A DNA stretch of 64,000 bases from the NCBI RefSeq assembly GCF_000969645.2, contig NZ_CP014222.1, positions 3,103,740 to 3,167,739 on the forward strand, given 5' to 3'. Below the pieces are notes generated by a model. It worked only from the letters and a program-made list of their open reading frames with translations, did not search any database and had not been told where the DNA came from. Shown piece by piece: positions 53,614 through 63,638 of the stretch. The translations under genes and the position numbers were made by a program. The DNA comes from Janthinobacterium sp. B9-8. Its GTDB lineage: Bacteria > Pseudomonadota > Gammaproteobacteria > Burkholderiales > Chitinibacteraceae. Numbering within the stretch: position 1 is the first letter of the stretch; every line of letters starts with the position of its first letter.

Positions 53614-55068
53614 ATGAATAAGCATTTACAAGCCGAAAGGGCCAAGCCTTTGTTGGCACTGGCCGATTTTGCTGCGCTTACCGCGTCTTTTTGCGTGGCA
53701 CTGGCCATGCTGAGTTTTTTCCGGCATCAAAAAATTGGTGGCGACTTTGCCGCCTGGTGGTGGTGGGAAGGCTCGCAGCAAAGTACCGCCTTTCTCTTTT
53801 TGGCCGTGCTCACCGTAGGCAACTTCTGGTGGCGTGGCCATTACAGCCTGCGCCTGCCGTTTTGGGATGAGCTGCTGGAAATCCTGCGCGCCCTGCTCTT
53901 AGCAGCGCTATTAAACGGCATGTTGGTGCTGCTGGGTAAATTCACAGTATCGAGGTTTTTATGGCCAATGTCCTGGAGCTTAGCGCTGCTGCTCTTGCCA
54001 TTTTTGCGCTCGCAAATGAAAAACTGGCTGTTATCTAAAAAACTTTGGCAGCTGCCAACAGTGATTATCGGGGCCAGCAGCAATGCCATTGATGCCTGCC
54101 GTGCCATGCATAGCGAGCGCCAACTGGGATTTGAAGTGCAGGCTTTTTTATCAATCAATAAAAATGATCCTGCCGAGCTAGCGATTGACGGGCAAACCCG
54201 GCCGGTGATTCAGCTCGATGAAACGGGGCTAATTTCATGGCTGGATAATAATAATCGCCCCCATGTAGTGGTGGCGGTGGATGAAGACGAGCTACGCCGT
54301 CTTGGCCCACAAATCGAGCTGCTCTCACTTAAATATAAAGACATGCACATCATTCCGCCAATTGCTGGTTTGCCCTTATTTGGCGTGGTGCCACACCACT
54401 TTTTTAGCCATGAAGTGCTGCTGCTGCGCGTGCGTAATAATCTATCTGTTAAATCGCTAACCACTTTAAAACGCGCTTTCGATTTATTCGGTGCCAGTGT
54501 GGGCCTGCTCTTACTCTCGCCACTCCTCGCCTATGTAGCGATTCAGATTAAACGTCAGGGCGGCCCCGGCAGCATCTTTTTTGGCCATGTACGTGTCGGG
54601 ATTAACGGCAAGCCGTTTAAGTGCTGGAAATTTCGCACCATGGTTTCCAATAGCCAGGAAGTGCTGGAAAAACTACTCGCCAGCAGCAGCGAGGCCCGTG
54701 CCGAGTGGGATAAAGACTTTAAACTTAAAAATGATCCGCGCATCACGCCGATTGGCGAGTTTTTAAGAAAAACCAGCCTCGATGAAATCCCGCAACTTTG
54801 GAATGTGATCAAAGGCGAAATGAGTCTGGTCGGCCCTCGCCCAATTATCACGGCCGAGCTGGAACGCTATGGCGATCATGTTGATTTCTATCTGGAAGCA
54901 CGCCCCGGCCTGACAGGGCTGTGGCAAGTATCGGGCCGCAACGACACCACCTACGCCGAACGCGTGGCACTAGATGCCTGGTATGTAAAAAACTGGAATC
55001 TTTGGTACGACGTGGCGATTGTCTGCAAAACCATCAAAACCGTGGCAACTGGACGCGGGGCTTATTAA
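53614..55068 (+). CDS. Polyprenyl glycosylphosphotransferase (WbaP-type)
   Basis: Inner-membrane enzyme of 484 aa that loads the first sugar phosphate onto undecaprenyl phosphate. N-terminal half: four or so membrane helices and a Rossmann-like region (VIIGASSNAIDACRAM). C-terminal bacterial sugar transferase (about 285-484): KRAFDLFGASVGLLLLSP, FKCWKFRTMV, RKTSLDEIPQLWNVIKGEMS, VGPRP and PGLTGLWQVSGRND. These catalytic motifs are complete. Sugar (Gal-P or Glc-P) is not decidable. No flippase or polymerase gene is nearby, so the cluster is incomplete in this window. Confidence 0.93.
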   Translation: MNKHLQAERAKPLLALADFAALTASFCVALAMLSFFRHQKIGGDFAAWWWWEGSQQSTAFLFLAVLTVGNFWWRGHYSLRLPFWDELLEILRALLLAALLNGMLVLLGKFTVSRFLWPMSWSLALLLLPFLRSQMKNWLLSKKLWQLPTVIIGASSNAIDACRAMHSERQLGFEVQAFLSINKNDPAELAIDGQTRPVIQLDETGLISWLDNNNRPHVVVAVDEDELRRLGPQIELLSLKYKDMHIIPPIAGLPLFGVVPHHFFSHEVLLLRVRNNLSVKSLTTLKRAFDLFGASVGLLLLSPLLAYVAIQIKRQGGPGSIFFGHVRVGINGKPFKCWKFRTMVSNSQEVLEKLLASSSEARAEWDKDFKLKNDPRITPIGEFLRKTSLDEIPQLWNVIKGEMSLVGPRPIITAELERYGDHVDFYLEARPGLTGLWQVSGRNDTTYAERVALDAWYVKNWNLWYDVAIVCKTIKTVATGRGAY

Positions 55069-55073
55069 AAAAT

Positions 55074-55214
55074 GTAGGGCGTACTCGGCGCGAAGCGCAG
55101 TAGGCGTTTTGTTGATAGCTGGCGTACTGCGTTCTTCGCTGAGCGACTAAAAGCTATCGCACGCAGAGCTGAGCGACAAAAAACCGTCGCACGCGGAGCT
55201 TCGGGTACGCCCTA
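55074..55214. repeat. TAGGGCGTAC palindrome
   Basis: Terminal arms TAGGGCGTAC and GTACGCCCTA with internal repeats (GAGCGACTAAAAGCTATCGC, GAGCGACAAAAAACCGTCGC). Between the convergent PGPT and pagL genes. Confidence 0.7.
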
Positions 55215-55259
55215 TCAAGCCATCACGTTCCATGCATTGAGTACACCCGACTGTACTTT

Positions 55260-55802
55260 CTACATTTTAAAGCCGTACCTCAGCACAAAAAAATCAGCGC
55301 CGTAATTCGGTGTTTTTATATCGCTATTAGAGTGGTGCTGATACAACAATGTTAAATCTTGTGATCTACGCTCACCAAAGCGCACCCCTGCGCCCAATTG
55401 CTCGCCAAACTGAAAAGCCGTACTAAAAGGGCCGCGTTTAGCGTAATCAGTGCGGGAAAACAAATGCCCGCCCAAGCCAGCCTCCACAAACCACTGTAAG
55501 CCCTCTTCTTCCGGTGTCCATTCATAACGCAGCTCAGGTGTAATAAATAATTCACCCGTATTGCGGCTGTCACCACGCCAGAGCCCAGCTCCTACCGCCA
55601 AACCCGTACTCAATTTTCCTGTTTTACTTTCATACCACGACCAAGGTAAATCAGTGCGCCACGCCACCCGGAACAAGTGATGCTGCTCAACATGCTTGGG
55701 CTGTATGCCTTGTCCTGCGCTCACTTGCCACTCAAAAGCCTTTGCATCAGCCGCCGCAAGCAAGATACAGATCAGACAAAACCGGATTCCTAATGTAAGC
55801 AT
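55260..55802 (-). CDS. pagL: Lipid A 3-O-deacylase (PagL)
   Basis: Outer-membrane beta-barrel esterase of 180 aa. Signal peptide about 1-22 (LLAAADAKA). The barrel strands alternate (FRVAWRTDLPWSW, LAVGAGLWRGD, LQWFVEAGLGGHLFS) and the PagL active-site region HHSNSDIKTPNYGADF (His-Ser dyad; a downstream acidic partner expected) is present near the C-terminus, which ends FKM. It would remove the 3-O acyl chain of lipid A, softening immune recognition and permeability. No regulator is adjacent. Confidence 0.88.
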   Translation of the reverse strand: MLTLGIRFCLICILLAAADAKAFEWQVSAGQGIQPKHVEQHHLFRVAWRTDLPWSWYESKTGKLSTGLAVGAGLWRGDSRNTGELFITPELRYEWTPEEEGLQWFVEAGLGGHLFSRTDYAKRGPFSTAFQFGEQLGAGVRFGERRSQDLTLLYQHHSNSDIKTPNYGADFFVLRYGFKM

Positions 55803-55913
55803 AACGAGGCTCCTTCTCGGTGGCGTCTTTACAATATAGACACTGCAATCCTTTTATATTTTTCTAGCTGACGTTATCCTTTGTGCAAAGCTCATAATTT
55901 TTTTAGGAATACC

Positions 55914-57230
55914 ATGCAAGCCGATGAGTTCGTCCAGTCATTTCGCCTGGCCGCCCCCTATATCCATGCCTTCCGTGGCCGCACATTTGTGATTGCTTTG
56001 GGGGGAGAAGTCGTTCGAGACGGCAAATTTGCCACCATTACCCATGACATCAATTTACTCACCAGCCTAGGTGTACGCTTGGTTGTGGTGCATGGCGCAC
56101 GCCCGCAAATTGAAGCACGTATCTCTGAGCGAGGCTTAGAAACACGCTATCACCACGGCTTACGAGTCACCGACGCACAAACGTTGGAATGCGTCATTCA
56201 AGCAGTAGGTCAAGTAAGAGTGGAAATTGAATCATGGCTCTCTATGGGTCTGGCAAACTCGCCCATGGCCAATGCAGACATCCGGGTTTCTGCCGGCAAC
56301 TTTATTACCGCGCAGCCTATGGGTATTCGCGATGGCTTAGATCTGATGTACACCGGTGAAGTACGCAAGGTAGACACCACCGCCATCCGCTATCGCCTGG
56401 ACGATGGCGAGCTGGTTCTGCTATCTACGCTGGGCTACTCACCGACAGGTGAAGTCTTTAATGTGCCGCTAGAAGACGTGGCCACCAGTGCGGCTATTGC
56501 TTTGCGAGCCGATAAGCTGATTTTTTTATTAGGCCAGCAAGGTGTAGAAGACTTAGCGGGCGAGCTGCTAACCGAGCTAACGGCCCTGCAAGCCGATCAA
56601 TTTTTGAGTACACATCCGCACCCACACGAAGATATCCGCCTTTATCTGCCTTGTGCCATTAAATCGGTGCGTAGCGGTGTGGCGCGAGCGCATTTGGTCA
56701 GCCATCATGTAGATGGAGCCCTGCTCAAAGAGCTATTTACCCATGATGGGATAGGCACCATGATCTCGAGGGATTCGCTCGAAACCATGCGTGAAGCCAC
56801 AATTGATGATGTGGGCGGCGTATTGGCGCTGATTGAGCCACTGGAAGACGATGGTGTGCTGGTAAAGCGTGGCCGGGAGTTGCTGGAGCGGGAAATCCAC
56901 CGCTACTCTGTGCTTGAGCACGACAGCAAAATCGTGGGCTGTGTGGCCATGTACCCTTTCCCCAAAAGCCATATGGCAGAAATGGCCTGTCTGGTGATTC
57001 ATCCCGACTATCGTGATGCCAACCGAGGCGAGCAATTACTTAAACATATTGAACAGCACGCCAAAAGCCTTGGGGTGCGCGAGCTATTTGTGCTGACCAC
57101 ACGTACCGCTCATTGGTTTGTAGAAAGAGGCTTTGCACTGGCTACGGTCGATGCATTACCAATTGAAAGAAAGCAGCTCTACAATTACCAAAGACGCTCT
57201 AAAGTATTTATTAAGCAACTACGCAACTAA
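55914..57230 (+). CDS. argA: Amino-acid N-acetyltransferase (N-acetylglutamate synthase)
   Basis: 438 aa (E. coli 443) from ATG 55914, with TTAGGAAT upstream; 55881 is an in-frame earlier start. N-terminal amino-acid-kinase-like regulatory domain (VIALGGEVV, LVVVHGARPQIEARI) and C-terminal GNAT domain (CLVIHPDYRDANRGEQLLKH). Catalyses the first step of arginine synthesis, acetyl-CoA plus glutamate, and is expected to be feedback-inhibited by arginine. Single gene with a terminator after it. Confidence 0.95.
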   Translation: MQADEFVQSFRLAAPYIHAFRGRTFVIALGGEVVRDGKFATITHDINLLTSLGVRLVVVHGARPQIEARISERGLETRYHHGLRVTDAQTLECVIQAVGQVRVEIESWLSMGLANSPMANADIRVSAGNFITAQPMGIRDGLDLMYTGEVRKVDTTAIRYRLDDGELVLLSTLGYSPTGEVFNVPLEDVATSAAIALRADKLIFLLGQQGVEDLAGELLTELTALQADQFLSTHPHPHEDIRLYLPCAIKSVRSGVARAHLVSHHVDGALLKELFTHDGIGTMISRDSLETMREATIDDVGGVLALIEPLEDDGVLVKRGRELLEREIHRYSVLEHDSKIVGCVAMYPFPKSHMAEMACLVIHPDYRDANRGEQLLKHIEQHAKSLGVRELFVLTTRTAHWFVERGFALATVDALPIERKQLYNYQRRSKVFIKQLRN

Positions 57231-57291
57231 ACGCTATTTTGTAAATAAATATACGGCATTTCAATTACTGATTATTATTGACGTTGTACCC

Positions 57292-57313
57292 GTCGCCAAA
57301 TCCTTTTGGCGAC
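57292..57313 (+). terminator. Terminator after argA
   Basis: Perfect 9-bp arms GTCGCCAAA (57292-57300) and TTTGGCGAC (57305-57313) with loop TCCT, followed by ATTTAATTTATT, 62 nt after the argA stop. Confidence 0.75.
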
Positions 57314-57416
57314 ATTTAATTTATTAACGATGCTTTAGCATAAAACAGCGATCAAGTGGCTTCAGGCGTTCAGGCCACCTGACCTAAATTAAGCAATCAT
57401 TTCTCGACAGGTTTGC

Positions 57417-60248
57417 ATGGCATCGCTTCCGTTTTTTAATTCGCTTCGAACACGTTTAATCGTGGCCAGCACCTTGGTGCAATGTACAATCTTAGCCATT
57501 TTATTGCTAAATACATCGAGAATATGGACGGAAATGGCCACCCATGCCACAGAAGTGCGTGTTCAGGAATTATCTAGGCTGCTCAATGCTGCATTTGCCA
57601 CACCTCTTTCAACCGGCAATCTGGCGCAGGCAGCTGATTTATTAGAAGGAATTCGCACCGCCGAAGGCATTGATTACATTATTTTACTGAATAATAAAAA
57701 ACAAATTATCGCCGCAAGAGGCTGGGATATTGCGCACCCTCTTCCACCTGTAGATAAGCTATCACTGGAACACGCCCTTCCTACCCTCATTCATGCCGCC
57801 ACACCGATTGAATTTGCTGGTGAGCCCTTTGGCGAATTACGCTTTGGGATCTCCACAGAAATTATGCGCGGCGGTGTAAATCAATTACTACTGCAAAACG
57901 CCATCACCATGGTGGTCGGCATTTTATTATCTGCCCTGATGATGGGGCTGTTAGGCGTTTGGCTCACCCGGCATATTCACCGTTTAATTAAAGCCGCAGA
58001 AAACGCCGCGCAAGGTGATTACGACACGCTTGCAGCTCCTATCTCCCATGGTCAGGATGAGATCAGCCAGCTCACCCGCCGCTTTAATGAAATGGCCAGC
58101 CTCATTAAAGAGCGTGTCGATTCTCTGGTCATGAACGAAGAAAAATTTCATACCATTGCCAACTACACGCATAGCACCGAGCTATGGCTATCCCCGGAAG
58201 AAGGTCAACTGGTCTGGATTAATGACTCAGTGACGCGGCTTTCCGGTTATTCAGTCAATGAATGCATGCTGCTTGGCGATTTTCCCTTATCGCTCACCAT
58301 GCCTGAAGAGCGCGCCCGCGTAACAGAAACGCTCAAACAAGCACTAGAGCATCGCACCGTGATTCAAGATTTTGAATTTCGCGCGGTTCGCCGCGATGGT
58401 CAGCCTTTCTGGGCCTCGGTTTCATGGCAGCCCATTTACGACTCTTTCAATAACTACCTGGGTTTACGCGCCAGTATCCGAGATAACAGCGAGTTAAAAG
58501 AAGATCGGCTTTCACTGCGCAAAGCGGTGATCGAGCTACGGCAAATCCAATCCTTGGGCCAAAGCTATTTATCACGCGCCGAATCTGAACGCGCCCGCCT
58601 CACGGCCCTGCTCTCAGCCATGCGCTTTGGCGTGCTGTTTGTGGATAACGAAAACCGCGTGGTCTTTCACAACCCCGCATTCTGTGATTTATGGGGCTTG
58701 GGGCCAGGCAATCAACTACCGGGCAAGCCAATAGGCCAGATTCTACAAATCGCCGAAAATCGTCCTGCACTGGGCGATATCATTGCCAACTACCTTGAAG
58801 AGCTGGCGCTATCAGACGATAAAGTCGATTTTGGCGAGCTATCCATGAACGATGGCCGTGTCATTACCCAGCATGGCTTCAGGGTATTGGATAGTCAGGG
58901 CACAGCCAATGGGCGGATGTGGATTTACGAAGATGTGACGCAGCAGCGTGAAATCTCCGAACATATGATCAAGCTGGCAGAGCGCGATGCCCTCACCGGC
59001 CTCTATAACCGCCATCGCTTTCAGCAGGAGCTAGATCGCATGGTGTCTGAAGCCGATCGCAAACAAAGCGCCATGGCGTTGGTTTTCTTTGATCTGGACG
59101 AGTTTAAACATGTAAACGACACCTTTGGCCATGGCGTAGGCGATGATTTACTCAAAAGCATAGCCAAAACCATAGGCACCCAAGTGCGCCGCCATGAAGT
59201 ATTTTCACGCCTTGGCGGTGATGAATTTGCGATTTTAGTGCCCGATTGCAATGAGTTTGAAGTGAGCAAACTGGCCGAGCGCATTGTCAGCTCGATCTCG
59301 CAAATTCCATTTACAGTAGAAGGCCATGTATTGCGCCCTTCTTCATCGGTTGGCGTAGCCTTGTTTCCAAATCACGCCAGCAACTCGCTGGAGCTGGTTG
59401 CCCACGCCGATTCAGCTATGTATCAAGCTAAATCGGCAGGTAAATCCACTTGGCGTATGTATCGTCAGGATGCCGATCCATCCCGATCAGCCATTACCCG
59501 CCTTTCCTGGAAAGACCGGATTACCGAGGCGCTGGAAAACAACGGCTTAGAGCTACATTTCCAAGGTATTTACTACCCGAAAACCCGTAAACTAGCGCAC
59601 TTAGAAGCACTGGTGCGAATGAAAGATTTGCAAAAACCTGATGAAATCATTATGCCGGGGCTATTTATTCCCCATGCTGAAAAGACCGGCAAAATTATTG
59701 ATATTGATCGCTGGGTGATTCGCAGCACGATTGAATTACTGGGCAAAAAAGCCAATATTCCATCTATTGCCATCAATATCTCCGGCCGATCTTTTGACGA
59801 GCCAGAAATGCCGGAATATATCAGCCAGCAGCTCAAACTACATAAAGTAAATCCGGCCAGATTATTGGTTGAGTTAACCGAAACGGCGGCTGTTTCTGAT
59901 ATTCGCGATGCAGAGCGCTTTATTGATGCACTGCGTGCCACAGGCTGCACCGTGTGCCTCGATGACTTTGGTACAGGCTTTGCCTCTTTTGCCTATTTAA
60001 AACAACTAAAAGCTGACGTACTTAAAATTGACGGCTTCTTTATCAAAGACTTAATCAGCGATCACGACAGCCAAGTCTTTGTACGCGGCATGGTCAGCAT
60101 GGCCCATGAAATGGGTAAAACAACGATTGCCGAGTTTGTAGAAAATGAAGCCATTTTTAATATGTTGATCGAGCTGGGAATTGATCAGGTACAGGGCTAT
60201 TACCTTGATAAACCCATGAGAGATCATCCGGGCTTGAATATTATTTAA
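57417..60248 (+). CDS. HAMP-PAS-GGDEF-EAL c-di-GMP enzyme
   Basis: Membrane protein of 943 aa. TM1 near 15-35, periplasmic sensor (about 36-160), TM2 (about 162-185), HAMP, two PAS-type regions (about 240-350 and 395-500), GGDEF (about 515-675) with SRLGGDEFAILV intact, and EAL (about 690-935) with HLEALVRM, INISGRS, VELTETAA, DDFGTGFASF, VLKIDGFF, IAEFVEN and QVQGYYL. Both catalytic sets look complete, so it may make and break c-di-GMP according to the signal. Start ATG 57417 with AGGT upstream. Confidence 0.93.
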   Translation: MASLPFFNSLRTRLIVASTLVQCTILAILLLNTSRIWTEMATHATEVRVQELSRLLNAAFATPLSTGNLAQAADLLEGIRTAEGIDYIILLNNKKQIIAARGWDIAHPLPPVDKLSLEHALPTLIHAATPIEFAGEPFGELRFGISTEIMRGGVNQLLLQNAITMVVGILLSALMMGLLGVWLTRHIHRLIKAAENAAQGDYDTLAAPISHGQDEISQLTRRFNEMASLIKERVDSLVMNEEKFHTIANYTHSTELWLSPEEGQLVWINDSVTRLSGYSVNECMLLGDFPLSLTMPEERARVTETLKQALEHRTVIQDFEFRAVRRDGQPFWASVSWQPIYDSFNNYLGLRASIRDNSELKEDRLSLRKAVIELRQIQSLGQSYLSRAESERARLTALLSAMRFGVLFVDNENRVVFHNPAFCDLWGLGPGNQLPGKPIGQILQIAENRPALGDIIANYLEELALSDDKVDFGELSMNDGRVITQHGFRVLDSQGTANGRMWIYEDVTQQREISEHMIKLAERDALTGLYNRHRFQQELDRMVSEADRKQSAMALVFFDLDEFKHVNDTFGHGVGDDLLKSIAKTIGTQVRRHEVFSRLGGDEFAILVPDCNEFEVSKLAERIVSSISQIPFTVEGHVLRPSSSVGVALFPNHASNSLELVAHADSAMYQAKSAGKSTWRMYRQDADPSRSAITRLSWKDRITEALENNGLELHFQGIYYPKTRKLAHLEALVRMKDLQKPDEIIMPGLFIPHAEKTGKIIDIDRWVIRSTIELLGKKANIPSIAINISGRSFDEPEMPEYISQQLKLHKVNPARLLVELTETAAVSDIRDAERFIDALRATGCTVCLDDFGTGFASFAYLKQLKADVLKIDGFFIKDLISDHDSQVFVRGMVSMAHEMGKTTIAEFVENEAIFNMLIELGIDQVQGYYLDKPMRDHPGLNII

Positions 60249-60275
60249 TTCATCTCCGGCGCAAGGAATAAACCC

Positions 60276-60890
60276 ATGAGCATGACCATCTGGTTAACCT
60301 TTATTGCCACCACCTTTTTTATTTCTGCTACTCCCGGCCCCAATATGCTGCTGATGCTATCGCACGGCACGCGCTATGGCTGGCAGGCGACGCTCGCCAC
60401 CATGAGCGGCGCACTGGCTGGCTTGGGCTTATTGTTTGCGCTATCGGCCTTTGGCATGGCAACCATCCTCGCCACATCCGCCACGCTATTTTTGATTTTT
60501 AAATTAGTCGGTGCGCTGTATTTAATTTATTTAGGCTGGCAATGCTTTAAAGCGGGGAGTCATTTAGAAATGCCCAATGCCACCGCTGATTCGGCAGCAA
60601 GGCGTTTTCGCCTAGGGCTCACTGTGGCGCTATCAAACCCCAAAGCAATTTTATTTGCGGGCGCTTTCTTGCCGCAATTTATCAACACAACGCAGCCGCA
60701 AGCAGGGCAATGGGCGATTTTGCTAGGTAGTTTTTTTATAATCGAAGCAGGCTGGCAAGTTGCCTACGCGGCAGGTGGCGCGAAGCTAGGCAACTGGCTA
60801 CAAGGCCCGAACCGCATCAAACGCTTTAACCAAGGCTGCGGCGCGGCCTTCTTTACGGTAGGTGGATTATTGGCAACGGCGCAGCGTTGA
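60276..60890 (+). CDS. LysE/RhtB-family amino-acid exporter
   Basis: 204 aa with six hydrophobic helices: FISATPGPNMLLMLSHGTRYG contains the classic PGPN signature of RhtB, then LVGALYLIYLGWQCF and LTVALSNPKAILFAGAFLPQF. Exports small amino acids or homoserine lactone-like compounds. Begins 27 nt after the GGDEF-EAL stop (AAGGA before ATG), so possibly co-transcribed with it. Confidence 0.92.
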   Translation: MSMTIWLTFIATTFFISATPGPNMLLMLSHGTRYGWQATLATMSGALAGLGLLFALSAFGMATILATSATLFLIFKLVGALYLIYLGWQCFKAGSHLEMPNATADSAARRFRLGLTVALSNPKAILFAGAFLPQFINTTQPQAGQWAILLGSFFIIEAGWQVAYAAGGAKLGNWLQGPNRIKRFNQGCGAAFFTVGGLLATAQR

Positions 60891-60955
60891 TCAGGGGTCA
60901 GGGCTCAGGGCTCAGAACGGTGCGCAAGAAAACCACCTTGCGCACCCTATAAAAA

Positions 60956-62836
60956 CTAAACCCCGTAACGCTCGCTCACTACCCGCTCAAAGTCGGCAAA
61001 CATTTGCGCATCTGATTGCGTGTTATCTGCCAACAGCTCAGCACCGTGCACGATACGAATATGCGCATCCAGATTTTTTAATGGTGATTCTAGATAGGCT
61101 CGGCTTGCAGCCGCGCTGATTTGCATTTGTGCATTGGCCCATGCAGCTTCCACGGTTTGATTGCAGGAATCAGCTAAATACTTAGCGTTAAATGCTTCGC
61201 CAGTCAGGCTGATCAACGTGGCATTGTGGTTAATGCTATTGCCTGGCACCCAGTAATGCTTAGCCAGTAATGGGCCAATCTCCGGGTTATCGGTTAAATA
61301 GCCATATTCACGCTCAAAAAATGCACGGGTCTGATAAACCGCCATATTGGCCAGCAAGTAGCCGTGATAAGCCGCTGCCGATTCCTGGTTTAAGAGATGT
61401 GGAATCGCCAAGAGTGGCCGCCCTGCCTGCTCAAAGCCCAGAATTTTCATTTCAAATTCACGGGCCAGCGCCAGCGCATTCTCAGCAGTCAGATCGCTAT
61501 CGCTTAGCAGATACAAGGCCCGCTCAAAATAGGGCACTACCAAAATATTGCGCTCATTCAGCGCAGCAAATGGCTGAGTTTTTTCGATACGCGCTTTAAT
61601 TAAAGCATCCGGCACGGCCTCACCCGCCGCATTTTTAGCGTAACGCTTTAGCCAATCTGCGTCTTCCAACAAGCTATCGCAAAACATCGATTGCGTTTCG
61701 GCATAGGCCATCGAAGTCGGTGAAAATTCTTGCGAGAAACAAGGCGAATTCTGCGCCACATTGGCAAAGTGCGCCGCGTGGCCACCTTCGTGAAACAGCG
61801 TTTTGATCGCGCGTGCGCCGCTGCCCACCTGATCGGGCTTGGCATCTGAAGTAAAGTTAATCTGCCCGGCTACCCAGCTGCCGTCTGCGGCAAAAAAGGA
61901 AGGAATCGGGCCGTGACAAAAGCCATTCTGATACTTGCCCTTACGCTCCAGTAAATCCAGCTGCATGGTCGCGCCGCGATAGGCGATGCCCAGCTTGCGA
62001 AAGCTTTCTACCCAGCGCTCAAGCCCTTTCGCAAAAGGAAGGTATGGATCCATCTGGCGGGCTACATCACCGCTCACTGTATAGCGAAAATTCCATGGCA
62101 GTAGCGCGCCTTTACCATGCTGCTGTGCTAGCTCCTGTAAGCCACGTTGATTGGCTTCACGAGTGCGCAGCTCAAAATCATCCAAAATAGCGAATAATTC
62201 TTCGACCGACATTTGCTCATTTTTACGCACTTTATACGCAAAATAATCAGGAAAACCCTGAGCGCGAGCAAAGGCATTACGCTGCTTCACAATATCTAAA
62301 AAGCCGTTTTCCAGCACCCAATGCTCAAGGGCAGCCATCGCATCAAACGAGCTTTTACGCGCCGCCTCAGAGGGGTTGGTCGCCATATTGGTCGACAACA
62401 TGCCTTGGGTGGCTTCTTCGCGCTCGCCTTTTTCATTGATATGCGTTTGCACATAATCGCGCTTTTTAGCAAATAAGGCAGCTTCCTGAGCAATTAACTG
62501 GCTCATTAAAGTGCGCGCTTCATCGCTATCAATAATATTGCTTTCAAACAGCGCCAGCCAACCTTGCAAGCCATGCTTAAGCTCGGCAGCTTCCTCTGTA
62601 TTTAAACGCGCCAGCGCATCGCGCACCTCTGCCAGCTTTACTGGATCAGAAATAAAGTTCTTATACGCTTCTTCTGCCTTGGCAAAGCCATCATGATCGT
62701 CAGAAACGGCCATATAGGTATCCCAAAACAAATTTTCTTTGGTTTTATGAACGGCAAGATAATCGCGGTTAAGTGCTTCAAATAGCTGACGTGCTGCTTC
62801 CAAGGTGCTCTCCAATGTTTTATATAAGTTGGCCAA
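60956..62836 (-). CDS. M3-family zinc metallopeptidase
   Basis: Cytosolic oligopeptidase of 626 aa, helical throughout, with the zinc motif TLFHEGGHAAHF (HExxH) and the third ligand Glu in SPTSMAYAETQSMF. Length and motif fit the thimet/oligopeptidase F superfamily. Degrades short peptides; no link to the neighbours is evident. ATG 62836 gives a natural N-terminus (MANLYKTLESTLEAARQL). Confidence 0.9.
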   Translation of the reverse strand: MANLYKTLESTLEAARQLFEALNRDYLAVHKTKENLFWDTYMAVSDDHDGFAKAEEAYKNFISDPVKLAEVRDALARLNTEEAAELKHGLQGWLALFESNIIDSDEARTLMSQLIAQEAALFAKKRDYVQTHINEKGEREEATQGMLSTNMATNPSEAARKSSFDAMAALEHWVLENGFLDIVKQRNAFARAQGFPDYFAYKVRKNEQMSVEELFAILDDFELRTREANQRGLQELAQQHGKGALLPWNFRYTVSGDVARQMDPYLPFAKGLERWVESFRKLGIAYRGATMQLDLLERKGKYQNGFCHGPIPSFFAADGSWVAGQINFTSDAKPDQVGSGARAIKTLFHEGGHAAHFANVAQNSPCFSQEFSPTSMAYAETQSMFCDSLLEDADWLKRYAKNAAGEAVPDALIKARIEKTQPFAALNERNILVVPYFERALYLLSDSDLTAENALALAREFEMKILGFEQAGRPLLAIPHLLNQESAAAYHGYLLANMAVYQTRAFFEREYGYLTDNPEIGPLLAKHYWVPGNSINHNATLISLTGEAFNAKYLADSCNQTVEAAWANAQMQISAAASRAYLESPLKNLDAHIRIVHGAELLADNTQSDAQMFADFERVVSERYGV

Positions 62837-62928
62837 TGCCTTATGCCAATTAAATTACACGAGGCAGAATAAGTGTGCAAATTTACTATTCTTAGCAGCA
62901 TTTAATTTCAGTACTTCGCAACACCTTA

Positions 62929-63579
62929 TCATTTTCCCGCATAGAGCCATCGCCCACGCTTGGCAATATCGCCCAGTTTAGTGATGCTTAAATCAACCAC
63001 CCCGGCCCCGTAGCTGCGTGGATTCATCCAGACCGTTTTCATTCCCAGCTGCTTAGCCGTTTTTAAATTAGCCAAGGTGTCTTCCACTAAAATGCAGCGG
63101 CGCGGATCAAGCTTAAACCGCGCCAAGAGCTTGCGATAAGCCGCAATCTGTGGCTTGGGAATCAGATCAACATCTTCTACGCTCACCACGCCACTGAAGC
63201 AATCGTCAATTCCCAGCGCCAGCAACATGGCAATCGCGTAATGGCGCGGGCCATTGGTGAAAAGTAATTTATCGCCCGGTAAGCTACGAATCGCCATAGC
63301 CAAGCCTGGCATGGGGTGAACAGCCATCAACAACTCGTTCAAAGGATGCGTCATCCGCAAGAAATGCTGAGGGTTAATGTGCGGATGGTGGCGGCGCAAT
63401 CCAAGCAGCGTTGCGCCATAACGCAACCAGTAATCGGTACGCAGAGCCGTGGCGGCCTGTTCGCTGAGCTGTAAATGCTGGGAAAGATAAGCCGTCATTG
63501 CCCGGTTAATCACCGGAAAAGCATGTAAGTCTGCATTATGCAAGGTGTTATCGAGATCAAAAATCCAGACTGGTTTCAT
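62929..63579 (-). CDS. HAD pyrimidine 5'-nucleotidase-like protein
   Basis: 216 aa from ATG 63579; the earlier in-frame 63618 overlaps the terminator hairpin. HAD motif I DLDNTLHNAD (residues 7-16), motif II LLFTNGPRHY, motif III Lys in the LIPKPQIAAY loop, motif IV ILVEDTLANLKTAKQLG. Layout matches the SDT1/YjjG-like pyrimidine 5'-nucleotidases, often next to arginine or folate genes. Function by family only. Confidence 0.87.
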   Translation of the reverse strand: MKPVWIFDLDNTLHNADLHAFPVINRAMTAYLSQHLQLSEQAATALRTDYWLRYGATLLGLRRHHPHINPQHFLRMTHPLNELLMAVHPMPGLAMAIRSLPGDKLLFTNGPRHYAIAMLLALGIDDCFSGVVSVEDVDLIPKPQIAAYRKLLARFKLDPRRCILVEDTLANLKTAKQLGMKTVWMNPRSYGAGVVDLSITKLGDIAKRGRWLYAGK

Positions 63580-63590
63580 TGTTTCAACGT

Positions 63591-63615
63591 AAAAAAAGAC
63601 CAGCCATGCTGGTCT
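63591..63615 (-). terminator. Terminator after the CBS-domain gene
   Basis: Read on the minus strand: AGACCAGC, loop ATG, GCTGGTCT, then seven T residues. The 8-bp arms are perfect. It follows the CBS gene stop by 23 nt. Confidence 0.85.
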
Positions 63616-63638
63616 CATTGGGTGGCTAAGCGTGCCGC